Positions 52,206 to 60,525 of a DNA stretch of 64,000 nucleotides are shown here, piece by piece. The notes under the pieces were generated by a model, which was not told the origin of the DNA, searched no databases, and saw nothing but the letters and a program-made list of their open reading frames with translations. How positions within the stretch are numbered: position 1 is the stretch's first letter; each line of letters begins with the position of its first letter. A program made the translations under genes and the position numbers. The DNA comes from Paenibacillus sp. (GTDB lineage Bacteria > Bacillota > Bacilli > Paenibacillales > YIM-B00363): assembly GCF_035645195.1 (NCBI RefSeq), contig NZ_DASQNA010000018.1:288629-352628 (forward strand), in the 5' to 3' direction.

Positions 52206-52232
52206 AAGCCGGGGGTTATGCTCCGGCTTTTT
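52206..52232 (+). terminator. Terminator after the KstD-like gene
   Basis: 7-bp stem AAGCCGG / CCGGCTT, 10-nt loop, then TTT. Confidence 0.75.
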
Positions 52233-52275
52233 GGCTGTCTGCGACGATATTATTTGCGAATGATTTCCAATATAA

Positions 52276-52530
52276 TCAAAGCGCTTTCCTAATTGGAGCA
52301 GGGTAGTAGACGTGCTTTGGCGTAATCGACACTTTGGCAAATTCGGTTCTCACGCGGGAGTCGGCGTACAGCCCCCTTGCCGACATTTCCGAGAATACCG
52401 CCGCGATCAGATCCGGATCCTGCGAGGGTCTCGTCCCTTCCCCGAGCACGTCATGCTGGAACAGCTTGCACCAGAACTCCAAAATCGCTTCATCGGCACA
52501 TCTTTTTACTTCTTCCAGACAAATGAACAT
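52276..52530 (-). CDS. Hypothetical protein, 84 aa
   Basis: Cysteine-containing acidic N-terminus (MFICLEEVKRCADEAILEFW) and a basic C-terminus ending YYPAPIRKAL. GGGGGAT lies 7 nt before the ATG, which supports a real gene, but I see no promoter or recognisable family. The coding sequence is less GC-rich than neighbours. The flanking gaps 52165-52275 and 52531-52681 show nothing else clear. Confidence 0.45.
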   Translation of the reverse strand: MFICLEEVKRCADEAILEFWCKLFQHDVLGEGTRPSQDPDLIAAVFSEMSARGLYADSRVRTEFAKVSITPKHVYYPAPIRKAL

Positions 52531-52681
52531 AATTTATCCCCCAAAGTGAGGCAAGGTTACATCCTAGTTATTCCATTGAAGTTATCTTACACCATCAGAC
52601 TGAACAAACTCTGAAACTCACATAGATCTATTTGCGGAAAATTCAGATTACATAGATTTACAGGTTGCAGCAGGGCGTTTT

Positions 52682-52710
52682 TTGTGATCGAACTCGGTTA
52701 AGGGTATACT
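52682..52710 (+). promoter_or_regulatory. Promoter of the YyaL-like gene
   Basis: TTGTGA (52682-52687), 17-nt spacer, TATACT (52705-52710). Transcription start would be about 35 nt before the TTG start codon. Confidence 0.65.
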
Positions 52711-52750
52711 GAGGGCAGGATTTATATACCAATCCAAAGGGAGTATTCCA

Positions 52751-54814
52751 TTGAAAACCGAAGAACATTTGCGGAAAACGAACCGCTTGATTCATGAAAA
52801 AAGCCCTTATTTGCTGCAGCACGCTTACAATCCGGTGGACTGGTTTCCTTGGACGGCGGAAGCGTTCGAGAAAGCCGCGAAGGAAAACAAACCGATTTTC
52901 CTCAGCATCGGCTACTCGACTTGCCATTGGTGCCACGTGATGGAACGGGAGTCGTTCGAGGACGAGGAAGTCGCGGCGCTCCTCAACCGGGAGTTCGTCT
53001 CCATTAAAGTCGACCGCGAAGAGCGGCCTGACGTGGACAATTTGTACATGACCGTCTGCCAGGCGATGACGGGGCAGGGCGGCTGGCCGCTCACGATCGT
53101 CATGACGCCGGACCAGAAGCCGTTCTTCGCCGGCACGTATTTCCCGAAGCGGCGGAAGTTCGGACGGAACGGCTTGATCGACATTTTGGAGCAAATCGCG
53201 GCCAAGTGGCGCGAGAACAAGCAGCTCGTCATCGACGCGGGCGAGACGGTGGCGGACCAGACGGCGCGGCGCATGATTTCGAATTTGAAGGGCGAAGTGA
53301 CGGAGAACACGATCGACGAAGCGTTCGTCGCCTTCAAGCAGTCGTTCGACGCGGAGTTTGGCGGCTTCGGCGAACAGCCGAAATTTCCGCGGCCTCATAA
53401 CCTCATGTTCCTGATGCGCTACTATGCGGAGATGGGGGAAGAGGACGCGCTGCGCATGGTCGAGAAGACGCTCGACGCGATGTACCGCGGAGGCATGTTC
53501 GACCACATCGGCTTCGGGTTCGCCCGCTATTCGACCGACCGGGAGTGGCTCGTGCCGCATTTCGAGAAGATGCTGTACGACAACGCGCTGCTCGGCATGG
53601 CTTACACGGAAGCGTATCAGCTCACCGGGAACGCGCGCTACCGCGAAATCGCCGAGCTCGTGTACGCGTACGTGCTGCGCGACATGACCGAGCCGAACGG
53701 AGGGTTTCATTCGGCGGAGGACGCCGATTCCGAAGGGGAGGAAGGCAAGTTTTACGTTTGGACGCCGAGCGAGGTGCGCGCGGTGCTCGGCGAGGAGGAC
53801 GGCGATTGGTTTTGCGGCGTGTACGGCATCGAAGAGGGCGGCAATTTCGAGGGACGAAGCATCCCGAACCTGCTGCACGGGACGCTCGAGGCGCAGGCGG
53901 CGCGCAGCGGGACGGATCCGGCGTCGTTCGTCGACCGGGCGGATCGGCTGCGCCACAAGCTGTTCCTGCATCGCGAGGAGCGCGTCCGCCCCGGCAAAGA
54001 CGACAAGGTGCTGACGTCGTGGAACGCCCTCATGATCGCGTCGCTCGCGAAAGCGGCTGCCGCGTTCGATCGGCCGGAATACGCGGAAGCGGCGGAGACG
54101 GCGGCTCGCTTCCTATTCGACAAGCTGCGAACGTCGACGGGCCGGCTGCTCGCGCGGTACCGGGACGGAGACGCGGCGTTCCCGGGGTATATCGACGACT
54201 ACGCGTTCCTCGCTTGGGGGCTGATCGAGCTGTATCAGGCAACGTTCCATCCTAAGTGGCTGCAAGCGGCCGAGGCGCTGACGAAGGACGCGATCCGGCT
54301 GTTCTGGGACGAGGACAACGGAGGATTTTATTTCTACGGCTTGGACGCGGAGCAGCTGTTCACGCGGATGAAAGAGGTGTACGACGGAGCGCTGCCGTCC
54401 GGCAACTCGGTGATGGCGAGCAACCTGCTTCGGCTCGCCCGCATGACCGGCGACAACGAGCTGAGCGGTTACGCCGAGCGCACGTTCCGGGCGTTCGCGG
54501 GCGCCATTAGCCAATACCCGACGGGGCACGGCATGATGCTGACCGCGCTGCAGCTCGCCTACGGCAAGCCGCAGGAGGTCGTCATCGCGGGCGAACGCGG
54601 CGCGGCGGATACGGAGGCGCTCATCCGGGCGGCGAGGGAGACGTACGCGCCGCAGGCGGTGCTGCTGTTCGCCGACGAGCGGCTGGCGCACCTCGCGGAC
54701 AAGCGGCCGGTGAACGGCACGGCGGCGGCGTACGTATGCGAAAATTACGCCTGCGGCGCTCCGGTGACGACGGCCGAAGCGCTGCGGGAGGCGCTGAAGA
54801 CGGAGGAAGACTGA
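52751..54814 (+). CDS. Thioredoxin-domain protein, DUF255/YyaL family
   Basis: 687 aa. The N-terminal DUF255 thioredoxin-like domain has [10 protein letters not shown] (Cys58 and Cys61, His62), then a six-hairpin (alpha/alpha)6 toroid as in glycoside-hydrolase-like folds, and a C-terminal region. The family is related to YyaL and vertebrate SPATA20 and its role is still not settled. TTG start at 52751 behind AAAGGGAG; promoter just upstream. It is followed by a strong bidirectional terminator shared with the GH18 gene. Composition is like its neighbours. Confidence 0.93.
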   Translation: MKTEEHLRKTNRLIHEKSPYLLQHAYNPVDWFPWTAEAFEKAAKENKPIFLSIGYSTCHWCHVMERESFEDEEVAALLNREFVSIKVDREERPDVDNLYMTVCQAMTGQGGWPLTIVMTPDQKPFFAGTYFPKRRKFGRNGLIDILEQIAAKWRENKQLVIDAGETVADQTARRMISNLKGEVTENTIDEAFVAFKQSFDAEFGGFGEQPKFPRPHNLMFLMRYYAEMGEEDALRMVEKTLDAMYRGGMFDHIGFGFARYSTDREWLVPHFEKMLYDNALLGMAYTEAYQLTGNARYREIAELVYAYVLRDMTEPNGGFHSAEDADSEGEEGKFYVWTPSEVRAVLGEEDGDWFCGVYGIEEGGNFEGRSIPNLLHGTLEAQAARSGTDPASFVDRADRLRHKLFLHREERVRPGKDDKVLTSWNALMIASLAKAAAAFDRPEYAEAAETAARFLFDKLRTSTGRLLARYRDGDAAFPGYIDDYAFLAWGLIELYQATFHPKWLQAAEALTKDAIRLFWDEDNGGFYFYGLDAEQLFTRMKEVYDGALPSGNSVMASNLLRLARMTGDNELSGYAERTFRAFAGAISQYPTGHGMMLTALQLAYGKPQEVVIAGERGAADTEALIRAARETYAPQAVLLFADERLAHLADKRPVNGTAAAYVCENYACGAPVTTAEALREALKTEED

Positions 54815-54836
54815 TCACGAGCTCCCACGGAACGCG

Positions 54837-54881
54837 AAAAACGGACCGTCCCCTGAATTGAATCGGGGACGGTCCGTTTTT
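54837..54881. terminator. Strong bidirectional terminator
   Basis: 17-bp perfect stem (AAAAACGGACCGTCCCC and complement) with an 11-nt loop, flanked by A5 and T5. Serves the YyaL and GH18 genes, which converge. Confidence 0.93.
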
Positions 54882-54891
54882 GCATCTTTCC

Positions 54892-56814
54892 TTATTTCGC
54901 TCGCAGCAGTTCGGTCCACAGCTCCGCGGGCTCGTACCCGAGGCGCCATGCGGCGACGCCGGCGAGGTCGTGCGTCTTGGCGAGCTCGACGCGCTTCTTG
55001 ATCGAGGCGATATCCTCCATCCAGAAGACGTATCGTTTCCCGTCCTTGGCGTACTCGACTTTCGTAAGACCGTAGTTCGGGTCTTCGGTTCGCGTCACCT
55101 GCGCGCCGGCCATCGCGGCTTCGATGTCTTTCATCCATATGGCGCGGTTGCCGACGAGCTTGCCGGAGGCGTCGAGCTCCCACACCCGGATGTAGAACGG
55201 CACGCCGAGGAGCAGCTTGGAGCGGGGGATGCCGTAGCTGAGGAATTCCGTCACGCCTTGCTCCGTCCAGCTCATGCCGGCGACCGGGCCGGGGGATTCG
55301 CTGCCTCGATAGAATTGATCGTATGTCATGATTGCGACGTAGTCGACGTATTGATGCAGCTTCTCATGATCGAACGCGGTCAGATGGTTCCAAGCGGCGC
55401 TGCCGCGCGGCAGGTCGATCGAGACGGTGAGGCCCTTCGCGCGGGCGGCTTCGCTGAGCGCCTTCACGAAAGCGGTGTACCGGTCGCGGTCGGAGCCGGC
55501 CAGCGACTCGAAATCGATGTTGACGCCGTCCGCCTGCAGCGCGACCAGCCGGTTCACGAGCGACTCGATGAACTTCTTCTGCGCGGCCTCGTTCGCGAGG
55601 AACGCGCTCGTCAGCTTCGCGTCGAACTGGTTGTGGACGAGCGGATGCACTTCGACGCCTTGCGTCTTCAGCCATTCGACCGTCCGCGGATCGGATTCGT
55701 CCTTCAGCGCGCCCGAGGCGTCTTCGAGATAAAACCAGGTCGGCGAATCGATGTCGAGACCTTGCGTATTGGACACGTGGCCGACAATGGTGTCATGCTT
55801 CGAAGTGCCGTTCCACGCCAAATACACGAGCTCGTCCATATTGTCCCAGATGCGCACTCCTTCGAGCGTGACGACCTCGCTGTTCGCGAAGCCGTTCGCG
55901 TACGCCGCTGCGGCGGCGGGGGTGCCGAACCCTTGGAGCATCTTGCCGGATTGGAGCACTTTGTAATACGTCTCGTTCGACCAAATGCGTTTCCCGTCCC
56001 ACAGGATAGACGCTTCGCTCAGCTTCGATGCGGCGGCGATCGCCTGCGCGAGACTCGGGAACGTCGACGTTTTCGCGCCGTTCTGATGGACGGCGTACCG
56101 GTGGACGTTGCTGAACACGACCGTTTGGGTGCCGGTGCGGACGACGGTGGAATTGGCCCACTTGCCCGCTTCCTTGATCGCGTCCTCGATGTACGCGAAG
56201 CCCCAGTTGTCCAGCGTTTTCCCGCTTTGGTACACGCGGTACGCCTCCGAGCCGGAGCGAAGCTCGGCTTTGCGCGCGGCAGGGATGTTGTCCCAAGCCC
56301 AGCGGTTCGTCGCGTTGTCGATGACGTACGCGTTCGCCCATTTCTTCGCTTCCTGCTGCGCCTTCGCGAGCGTCGGGAACGTCCAGTTCGGGAGCGTTTT
56401 GCCGTTTTGGTAGAGCGTAAATCCCGGGTTGTCGGGGTAGTTGTGCCACACCCAGCCGCCGTCGCTCAGCTTGCGGACGCTGCTGTTGGCCCATTTTTTC
56501 GCTTCCGCGATCGCTTGCTGGGGCGTGGCGAATTCCCACTCCGGCATGCTTTTGTCGTTCTGGTACACCTTGAACTGCGGGAAGTTGTTCCACACCCATG
56601 CGCGGGTGCCGATCTGTTCGACATAGGCGTTCTTGAGGCTTTGGGCGTAGGCAATCGCTTGATTTCGGTCCGAAAATTCTCTCAGCGCGTTCGCGTTTTG
56701 ATAGACGCGAAACTTCGACGTGCGATCTCCGGCCGCCTCTGCCGCTGTCGGCAGCAAGGAGCCGAACGCCAGCGCGCATGCGACGGCCGCGGCGGCCGCG
56801 GGTTTCCATTTCAT
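54892..56814 (-). CDS. Secreted GH18 glycosyl hydrolase with six N-terminal repeats
   Basis: 640 aa. Signal peptide (MKWKPAAAAAVACALAFGS), then about six imperfect repeats of roughly 45-50 residues, each opening FRVYQNAN, FKVYQNDK, FTLYQNGK, YRVYQSGK, YAVHQNGA or YKVLQSGK and ending with an aromatic WVWHNY-type turn (residues 35-315), and a C-terminal GH18 barrel with catalytic DGVNIDFESLAG (about 429-436) and a YDQFYRGSES loop. GH18 in Bacilli are spore or vegetative peptidoglycan or chitin hydrolases (YaaH, YvbX). I start at ATG 56814 with a GGAG site 12 nt upstream; ATG 56841 is also in frame. The six repeats are probably a cell-wall-binding module. Confidence 0.9.
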   Translation of the reverse strand: MKWKPAAAAAVACALAFGSLLPTAAEAAGDRTSKFRVYQNANALREFSDRNQAIAYAQSLKNAYVEQIGTRAWVWNNFPQFKVYQNDKSMPEWEFATPQQAIAEAKKWANSSVRKLSDGGWVWHNYPDNPGFTLYQNGKTLPNWTFPTLAKAQQEAKKWANAYVIDNATNRWAWDNIPAARKAELRSGSEAYRVYQSGKTLDNWGFAYIEDAIKEAGKWANSTVVRTGTQTVVFSNVHRYAVHQNGAKTSTFPSLAQAIAAASKLSEASILWDGKRIWSNETYYKVLQSGKMLQGFGTPAAAAAYANGFANSEVVTLEGVRIWDNMDELVYLAWNGTSKHDTIVGHVSNTQGLDIDSPTWFYLEDASGALKDESDPRTVEWLKTQGVEVHPLVHNQFDAKLTSAFLANEAAQKKFIESLVNRLVALQADGVNIDFESLAGSDRDRYTAFVKALSEAARAKGLTVSIDLPRGSAAWNHLTAFDHEKLHQYVDYVAIMTYDQFYRGSESPGPVAGMSWTEQGVTEFLSYGIPRSKLLLGVPFYIRVWELDASGKLVGNRAIWMKDIEAAMAGAQVTRTEDPNYGLTKVEYAKDGKRYVFWMEDIASIKKRVELAKTHDLAGVAAWRLGYEPAELWTELLRAK

Positions 56815-56915
56815 GCTGCGGTAAATCTCCTCTCTCGTCATGCGAATCTATCAATCTCGTAGTCTATTACGAGAGGAGAGGCCGGATAGTTGCGCTCCAC
56901 GATTTGCCAAATCAT

Positions 56916-56953
56916 GAAAAAACCGCTCATCCCTTGCGGGACAAGCGGTTTTC
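56916..56953. terminator. Terminator between GH18 and DUF2653 genes
   Basis: Stem AAAACCGCT ... AGCGGTTTT with an inner CCCTTGCGGG portion; A/T tracts on both sides, so it can act in either direction but mainly ends the DUF2653 unit. Confidence 0.8.
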
Positions 56954-56969
56954 CGGTTCGAAAATATTT

Positions 56970-57248
56970 TTACTTGATGTCGGCGACGATCTCCTCTTCC
57001 AGCCGGAACGAAATGTCGCCTTTGTACGCTTGTTTGCCGTATCGGTTCAGCACGTATCTCGCGACCGCTTCGGCCATGTTCGCCTCGATCCAGACGATGT
57101 CCCGGCCTTCGACGTGCAGTTCGGCGGAGAAGCCGAGTTCGTCGTCGTACACAAGCTCGACGCGCACGTTCTCGGGGCGTATGCCCCGGCGCTCGGCCAT
57201 ATGCAGGCAGATCGCGTTCACCAGCTCCGCTTCCTGCAGCCGAATCAA
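56970..57248 (-). CDS. DUF2653 family protein (YxcD-like)
   Basis: 92 aa. The pattern VNAICLHMAERRGIRPENVRVELVYDDELGFSAEL and NMAEAVARYVLNRYG marks DUF2653, known from B. subtilis YxcD. Function unknown. It overlaps the upstream membrane-protein gene by 4 nt (ATGA), so the two are co-translated, and a terminator follows. Confidence 0.85.
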   Translation of the reverse strand: MIRLQEAELVNAICLHMAERRGIRPENVRVELVYDDELGFSAELHVEGRDIVWIEANMAEAVARYVLNRYGKQAYKGDISFRLEEEIVADIK

Positions 57249-57676
57249 CGGTAGTCGCCTCCCGGGCGGCTGTACTTCTTATACTTGCGGTACATGTTGC
57301 GGATAAAGACGAACAGCAGCGCCAGCGCCAGACCGTTGATCAACAGGCCGAGGATGGAGCCGAAGGCGCCGAGTCCGGACAGCAAGCCGCCGAACATCAG
57401 GCCGGCGAGTCCGCCGAGCATCAGGCCGCGCATGAGACCCCCCGCGCCGAAGCCGGCGCCGGTGCGAGGCGCCGTGCCCGGCGTCGTCGTGCCGGTCCGG
57501 TTCGTCGCGCCGTTATCGACGTTGTCGGTGCGCTTCGGCGCGGCAGGCGCTTCAGGCGTGTACGAGCGCGACGGCGAGCGGTAGCGCGGTTTCGCGTCAG
57601 CGTGTTCGATGAGCGGTGCGGCGACGGCGAACACGAGCGAGAATGCGAGAAACAGGGATGCGATTTTTTTCCACAT
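57245..57676 (-). CDS. Secreted/membrane protein with Gly-rich helices
   Basis: 143 aa. Signal peptide MWKKIASLFLAFSLVFAVAA, a Pro/Arg/Thr-rich segment, then a Gly-rich hydrophobic region (GGLMRGLMLGGLAGLMFGGLL, followed by two helices) and a basic Tyr/Lys tail. I start at 57676, 11 nt after AAGGAGA; the open frame extends to 57760 but without a ribosome site. Its organisation resembles Tim44-like membrane proteins in outline only. Co-translated with DUF2653, so they probably act together. Confidence 0.75.
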   Translation of the reverse strand: MWKKIASLFLAFSLVFAVAAPLIEHADAKPRYRSPSRSYTPEAPAAPKRTDNVDNGATNRTGTTTPGTAPRTGAGFGAGGLMRGLMLGGLAGLMFGGLLSGLGAFGSILGLLINGLALALLFVFIRNMYRKYKKYSRPGGDYR

Positions 57677-57740
57677 AAGCGATGATGTCTCCTTCTTCTT
57701 GGGCATGTACATTGCTAATACGTATAATGTAGGCAGCGGT

Positions 57741-57770
57741 TTCAGAAAATATGCCGTCATTTGGTATAAT
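57741..57770 (+). promoter_or_regulatory. Promoter of the DUF309 gene
   Basis: TTCAGA (57741-57746), 18-nt spacer, consensus TATAAT (57765-57770). The start of transcription would fall at about 57777, which makes the ATG at 57779 nearly leaderless and supports the downstream TTG start. Confidence 0.6.
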
Positions 57771-57805
57771 GCACTCAGATGAACGGCGAGAGGGGGACGG
57801 CCGCA

Positions 57806-58330
57806 TTGACGAAAGAGCTGCCTGAAGCGTATTTGCGGTTTTTAGCGCATTTTCACGGGGATCGGGATTATTTCGAATGCCATGAGCTGCTCGAAGAATA
57901 TTGGAAGGAACATCCCGAGTCGCCGTATCGGCAGGCCTGGGTCGGTTTGATCCAAGCGGCCGTGGGCATGTATCATTACCGCCGAGGGAATGCCGCCGGA
58001 GCGGCGAAATCGCTCGCGGGGGCGCTGCGGCGGTCGGAGCGGGCTCCGCTTCGTTCGCTCGGCATCGACGCGGAGCGGTGGATCGAGACGCTCGAAGGGG
58101 CGCTGGCGGCGGTTCGCGCCGGAGCGCCGTATCGGGACGTCGACGTGCCGCTCGCGGACGAGCGCGTGGCGTCGGAAGGGCGCCGCCGCTGCGAGGAGCT
58201 TGGATACGCGTGGGGCGCGCCGAGCCGGATGGACGAACCGCAGCTCATCCACCGGCACACGCTGCGGGACCGCAGCGACGTTATCGAAGCGCGCCTTCGG
58301 TCGCTCGGCTCGCGCCGCGGCGATCGCTGA
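57806..58330 (+). CDS. DUF309 domain protein
   Basis: 174 aa. HFHGDRDYFECHELLEEYWKEHP is the DUF309 signature (residues 18-40), followed by IQAAVGMYHYRRGN and a helical C-terminus. Function unknown; the family is common in Bacilli and cyanobacteria. I choose TTG 57806 with GAGAGGGGG 9 nt upstream rather than ATG 57779, which would be almost leaderless. The 3' end overlaps the convergent HesB-like gene by 50 nt. Confidence 0.85.
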   Translation: MTKELPEAYLRFLAHFHGDRDYFECHELLEEYWKEHPESPYRQAWVGLIQAAVGMYHYRRGNAAGAAKSLAGALRRSERAPLRSLGIDAERWIETLEGALAAVRAGAPYRDVDVPLADERVASEGRRRCEELGYAWGAPSRMDEPQLIHRHTLRDRSDVIEARLRSLGSRRGDR

Positions 58331-58646
58331 CGACGATGCCGTTGCCGTAAATTTGCCCGTCCGACGACAGGCGGAAGGTGCGGCGCTCCGGCGAATAGTC
58401 GAGGCGAAGGTTGTCCTCGAAGAACACTTCTTGGCGCTTCAGATACGTCACCGGAAGAGCGGGCGCGTTCGTCTCGGCTTCGAGCTCGTCGGGTTCCGCG
58501 GCGTTCGTCAGCCACAGGCTCGCGACGCCGCTGACGGCGCAGCCGCAGCCTTCCGAGTCGTACACGAGGCGAATCCGGTCGCCCGGTTGACGTTCGTAAG
58601 AGGCGAGCCGTTCGACCGCCGCGGGAGTCATGGAAATATTTATCAT
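58281..58646 (-). CDS. HesB/IscA-like iron-sulfur biosynthesis family protein
   Basis: 121 aa. The DSEGCGCAVSG segment, with two close cysteines, and LKRQEVFFEDNLRLDY resemble the YneR/YqkB-like HesB group rather than canonical IscA with C-terminal CGCG. The C-terminal cysteines of IscA are absent, so scaffold activity is doubtful. AAAGGAC precedes the ATG. It overlaps the DUF309 gene tail to tail by 50 nt, with no terminator between them. Confidence 0.75.
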   Translation of the reverse strand: MINISMTPAAVERLASYERQPGDRIRLVYDSEGCGCAVSGVASLWLTNAAEPDELEAETNAPALPVTYLKRQEVFFEDNLRLDYSPERRTFRLSSDGQIYGNGIVVSDRRGASRATEGALR

Positions 58647-58726
58647 TTTTCTGCAGTCCTTTCGTTGCGCTTCGTATTTTGCTTATTGTATCATTTTGAA
58701 CGAAGGTTGAAAAAGGAGCGATGCGG

Positions 58727-60235
58727 ATGTCGGCGGTGCAAGCGCGGTTGGAGCGGTACTTGGAACTGATGAAGAAAATGAAAAGCTACGAGGAAGCGCT
58801 CGGCGTCCTGTATTGGGACATGCGGACGGGCGCGCCGCGCAAAGGGCTCGAGACGCGCGCCGAGGTCGTCGGCGTCCTGTCGACGGAGCTGTTCAAGCTC
58901 GGCACCTCTAGCGAGATGGGCGAGCTGCTTGCGGCGCTAAGCGAGAGGGAAGCGTTCGAGTCGCTGTCTCGCGTTCACCAGCGGAGCGTGACGGAGAATA
59001 AGAAGGAATACGACCGTTCGAAAAAAATTCCGCCGGAATTGTACCAAAAATACGTCGTGCTCGCTTCCCAAGCGGAGACGGCGTGGGAAGAGTGCAAGCC
59101 GAAGAGCGACTTCGAAACGTTCCGCCCGTATTTGGAGCAGGTCGTAAGTTACCAAAAGCAGTTCATCGAGCTGTGGGGATACGAGGACAACAAGTACGAT
59201 ACGCTGCTGGATTCATACGAGCCGGGCATGACGGTGAAAAAGCTGGACGCGGTGTTCGGCGCGCTCCGCGAGAAGCTGGTGCCGCTGGTCGCGGCGATCG
59301 CCGAGAAGCCGCCGCTCGATACGTCGTTCATGCGCCGGAAGGTGCCGACGGAGCGGCAGCGGGCGTTCAGCGAATATATATTGAAGGAAATCGGCTACGA
59401 TTTCGCGGCCGGCCGGCTCGACCCGACGACGCATCCGTTCGCGACGGGACTCAATCCGGGCGACGTGCGGGTGACGACGCGGTACATCGAGGACGATTTC
59501 AAGAACGCGCTGTTCTCGACGATTCACGAGGGCGGGCATGCGTTGTACGAGCAAAATATTTCGCCCGAGCTGATCGGCACGAACCTGTGCACGGGCACGT
59601 CGATGGGGATCCACGAATCGCAGTCGCGCCTGTGGGAAAACATGATCGGCCGGAGCCGTCCGTTCTGGGAGCGGTATTACGGCGAGCTCCAGCGGATGAC
59701 GCCGGAGCTCGGCGACGTCGCGCTGGATGATTTCTACCGCGCGGTCAACGAGGTGAAGGCGTCGCTCATTCGCACCGAAGCCGACGAGCTGACGTACAAT
59801 CTCCATATCATGGTCCGGTACGAGCTGGAGAAGCTGCTCATGAACGACGAGCTGCAGGTGGCCGATTTGCCGGAGGCGTGGAACGCGAAATATAAGGAGT
59901 ATCTTGGTATCGAGCCGCCGAACCACGAGCTCGGCGTGCTGCAGGACGTCCATTGGTCCGGCGGCGGCTTCGGCTACTTCCCGTCGTATTCGCTCGGGAA
60001 CATGTACGCGGCGCAAATGATGGCGGCGATGCGCGAAGCGCTCCCGTCGTTCGACGCGGATGTGGCGGCGGGCCGCTTCGAGCCGATCAAGGCGTGGCTG
60101 ACGGACAAAATCTACAAGCACGGCCGGCTGCTCACGCCGTCGGAGGTCATCCGCAACGTCGCGGGCGCGGAGCTCGATCCGACGTTCCTGACGGATTATT
60201 TGGAGAAAAAATATAAGGAAATTTATAAGCTGTAA
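58727..60235 (+). CDS. Carboxypeptidase M32 (Taq type)
   Basis: 502 aa metallocarboxypeptidase. Zinc site TIHEGGHALYE (His267, Glu268, His271) and the downstream glutamate in GIHESQSRLWEN mark the family; other signatures are YWDMRTGAPRKG at the N-terminus and PDLTTHPFATG-like loop near 235. It removes C-terminal residues from peptides in the cytoplasm. I use ATG 58727, about 8 nt after AAAAAGGAG; ATG 58721 is too close to that site. Single gene with its own terminator. Confidence 0.95.
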   Translation: MSAVQARLERYLELMKKMKSYEEALGVLYWDMRTGAPRKGLETRAEVVGVLSTELFKLGTSSEMGELLAALSEREAFESLSRVHQRSVTENKKEYDRSKKIPPELYQKYVVLASQAETAWEECKPKSDFETFRPYLEQVVSYQKQFIELWGYEDNKYDTLLDSYEPGMTVKKLDAVFGALREKLVPLVAAIAEKPPLDTSFMRRKVPTERQRAFSEYILKEIGYDFAAGRLDPTTHPFATGLNPGDVRVTTRYIEDDFKNALFSTIHEGGHALYEQNISPELIGTNLCTGTSMGIHESQSRLWENMIGRSRPFWERYYGELQRMTPELGDVALDDFYRAVNEVKASLIRTEADELTYNLHIMVRYELEKLLMNDELQVADLPEAWNAKYKEYLGIEPPNHELGVLQDVHWSGGGFGYFPSYSLGNMYAAQMMAAMREALPSFDADVAAGRFEPIKAWLTDKIYKHGRLLTPSEVIRNVAGAELDPTFLTDYLEKKYKEIYKL

Positions 60236-60244
60236 CGACGCGGG

Positions 60245-60273
60245 AGGCGCCCTTCGGGGCGCCTTTGCCGTTT
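60245..60273 (+). terminator. Terminator after carboxypeptidase
   Basis: Stem AGGCGCC(C) / GGGGCGCCT with a short TTC loop, followed by TTTGCCGTTT. Confidence 0.75.
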
Positions 60274-60397
60274 CTCGGGGCGGGGGATGAGGCTGGGCGA
60301 ACGCACAACTTTTCCGCAACCGGGACATTCGCACATCCGCTTTCCCCTCTCGCGCCGTATGATGAGATTAATTCCGGAACGAAAGGGGGACCTCGGA

Positions 60398-60493
60398 ATG
60401 ACGGCAGTAGCTGGCGGCGGATACACGACGACGGGCGCGATCCTGGTTCTCTTCATCCTGCTCGTGATTATCTCCAAGACGTTGCTTTACTAA
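60398..60493 (+). CDS. YjcZ family sporulation mini-protein, 31 aa
   Basis: MTAVAGGGYTTTGAILVLFI followed by a hydrophobic ending in SKTLLY: a Gly/Thr-rich head and one membrane helix, the layout of the small YjcZ-family sporulation proteins. ATG 60398 is 7 nt after AAAGGGGG. It is shorter than most members, and supported mainly by the ribosome site and composition. Function unknown; members are made during sporulation. Confidence 0.7.
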   Translation: MTAVAGGGYTTTGAILVLFILLVIISKTLLY

Positions 60494-60525
60494 TCGCAGG
60501 TTTCCGGGGGCGACGCCTCCGGTTC

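Noticed and set aside
52276..52290. cre-like AAAGCGCTTTCC motif
   Set aside because: It lies in the last codons of the 84-aa gene and is over 400 nt from the next plus-strand start, so regulation is unlikely.
57779..57805. ATG start for the DUF309 gene
   Set aside because: It would be within a few bases of the transcription start and lacks a ribosome site; TTG 57806 has GAGAGGGGG at a good distance.
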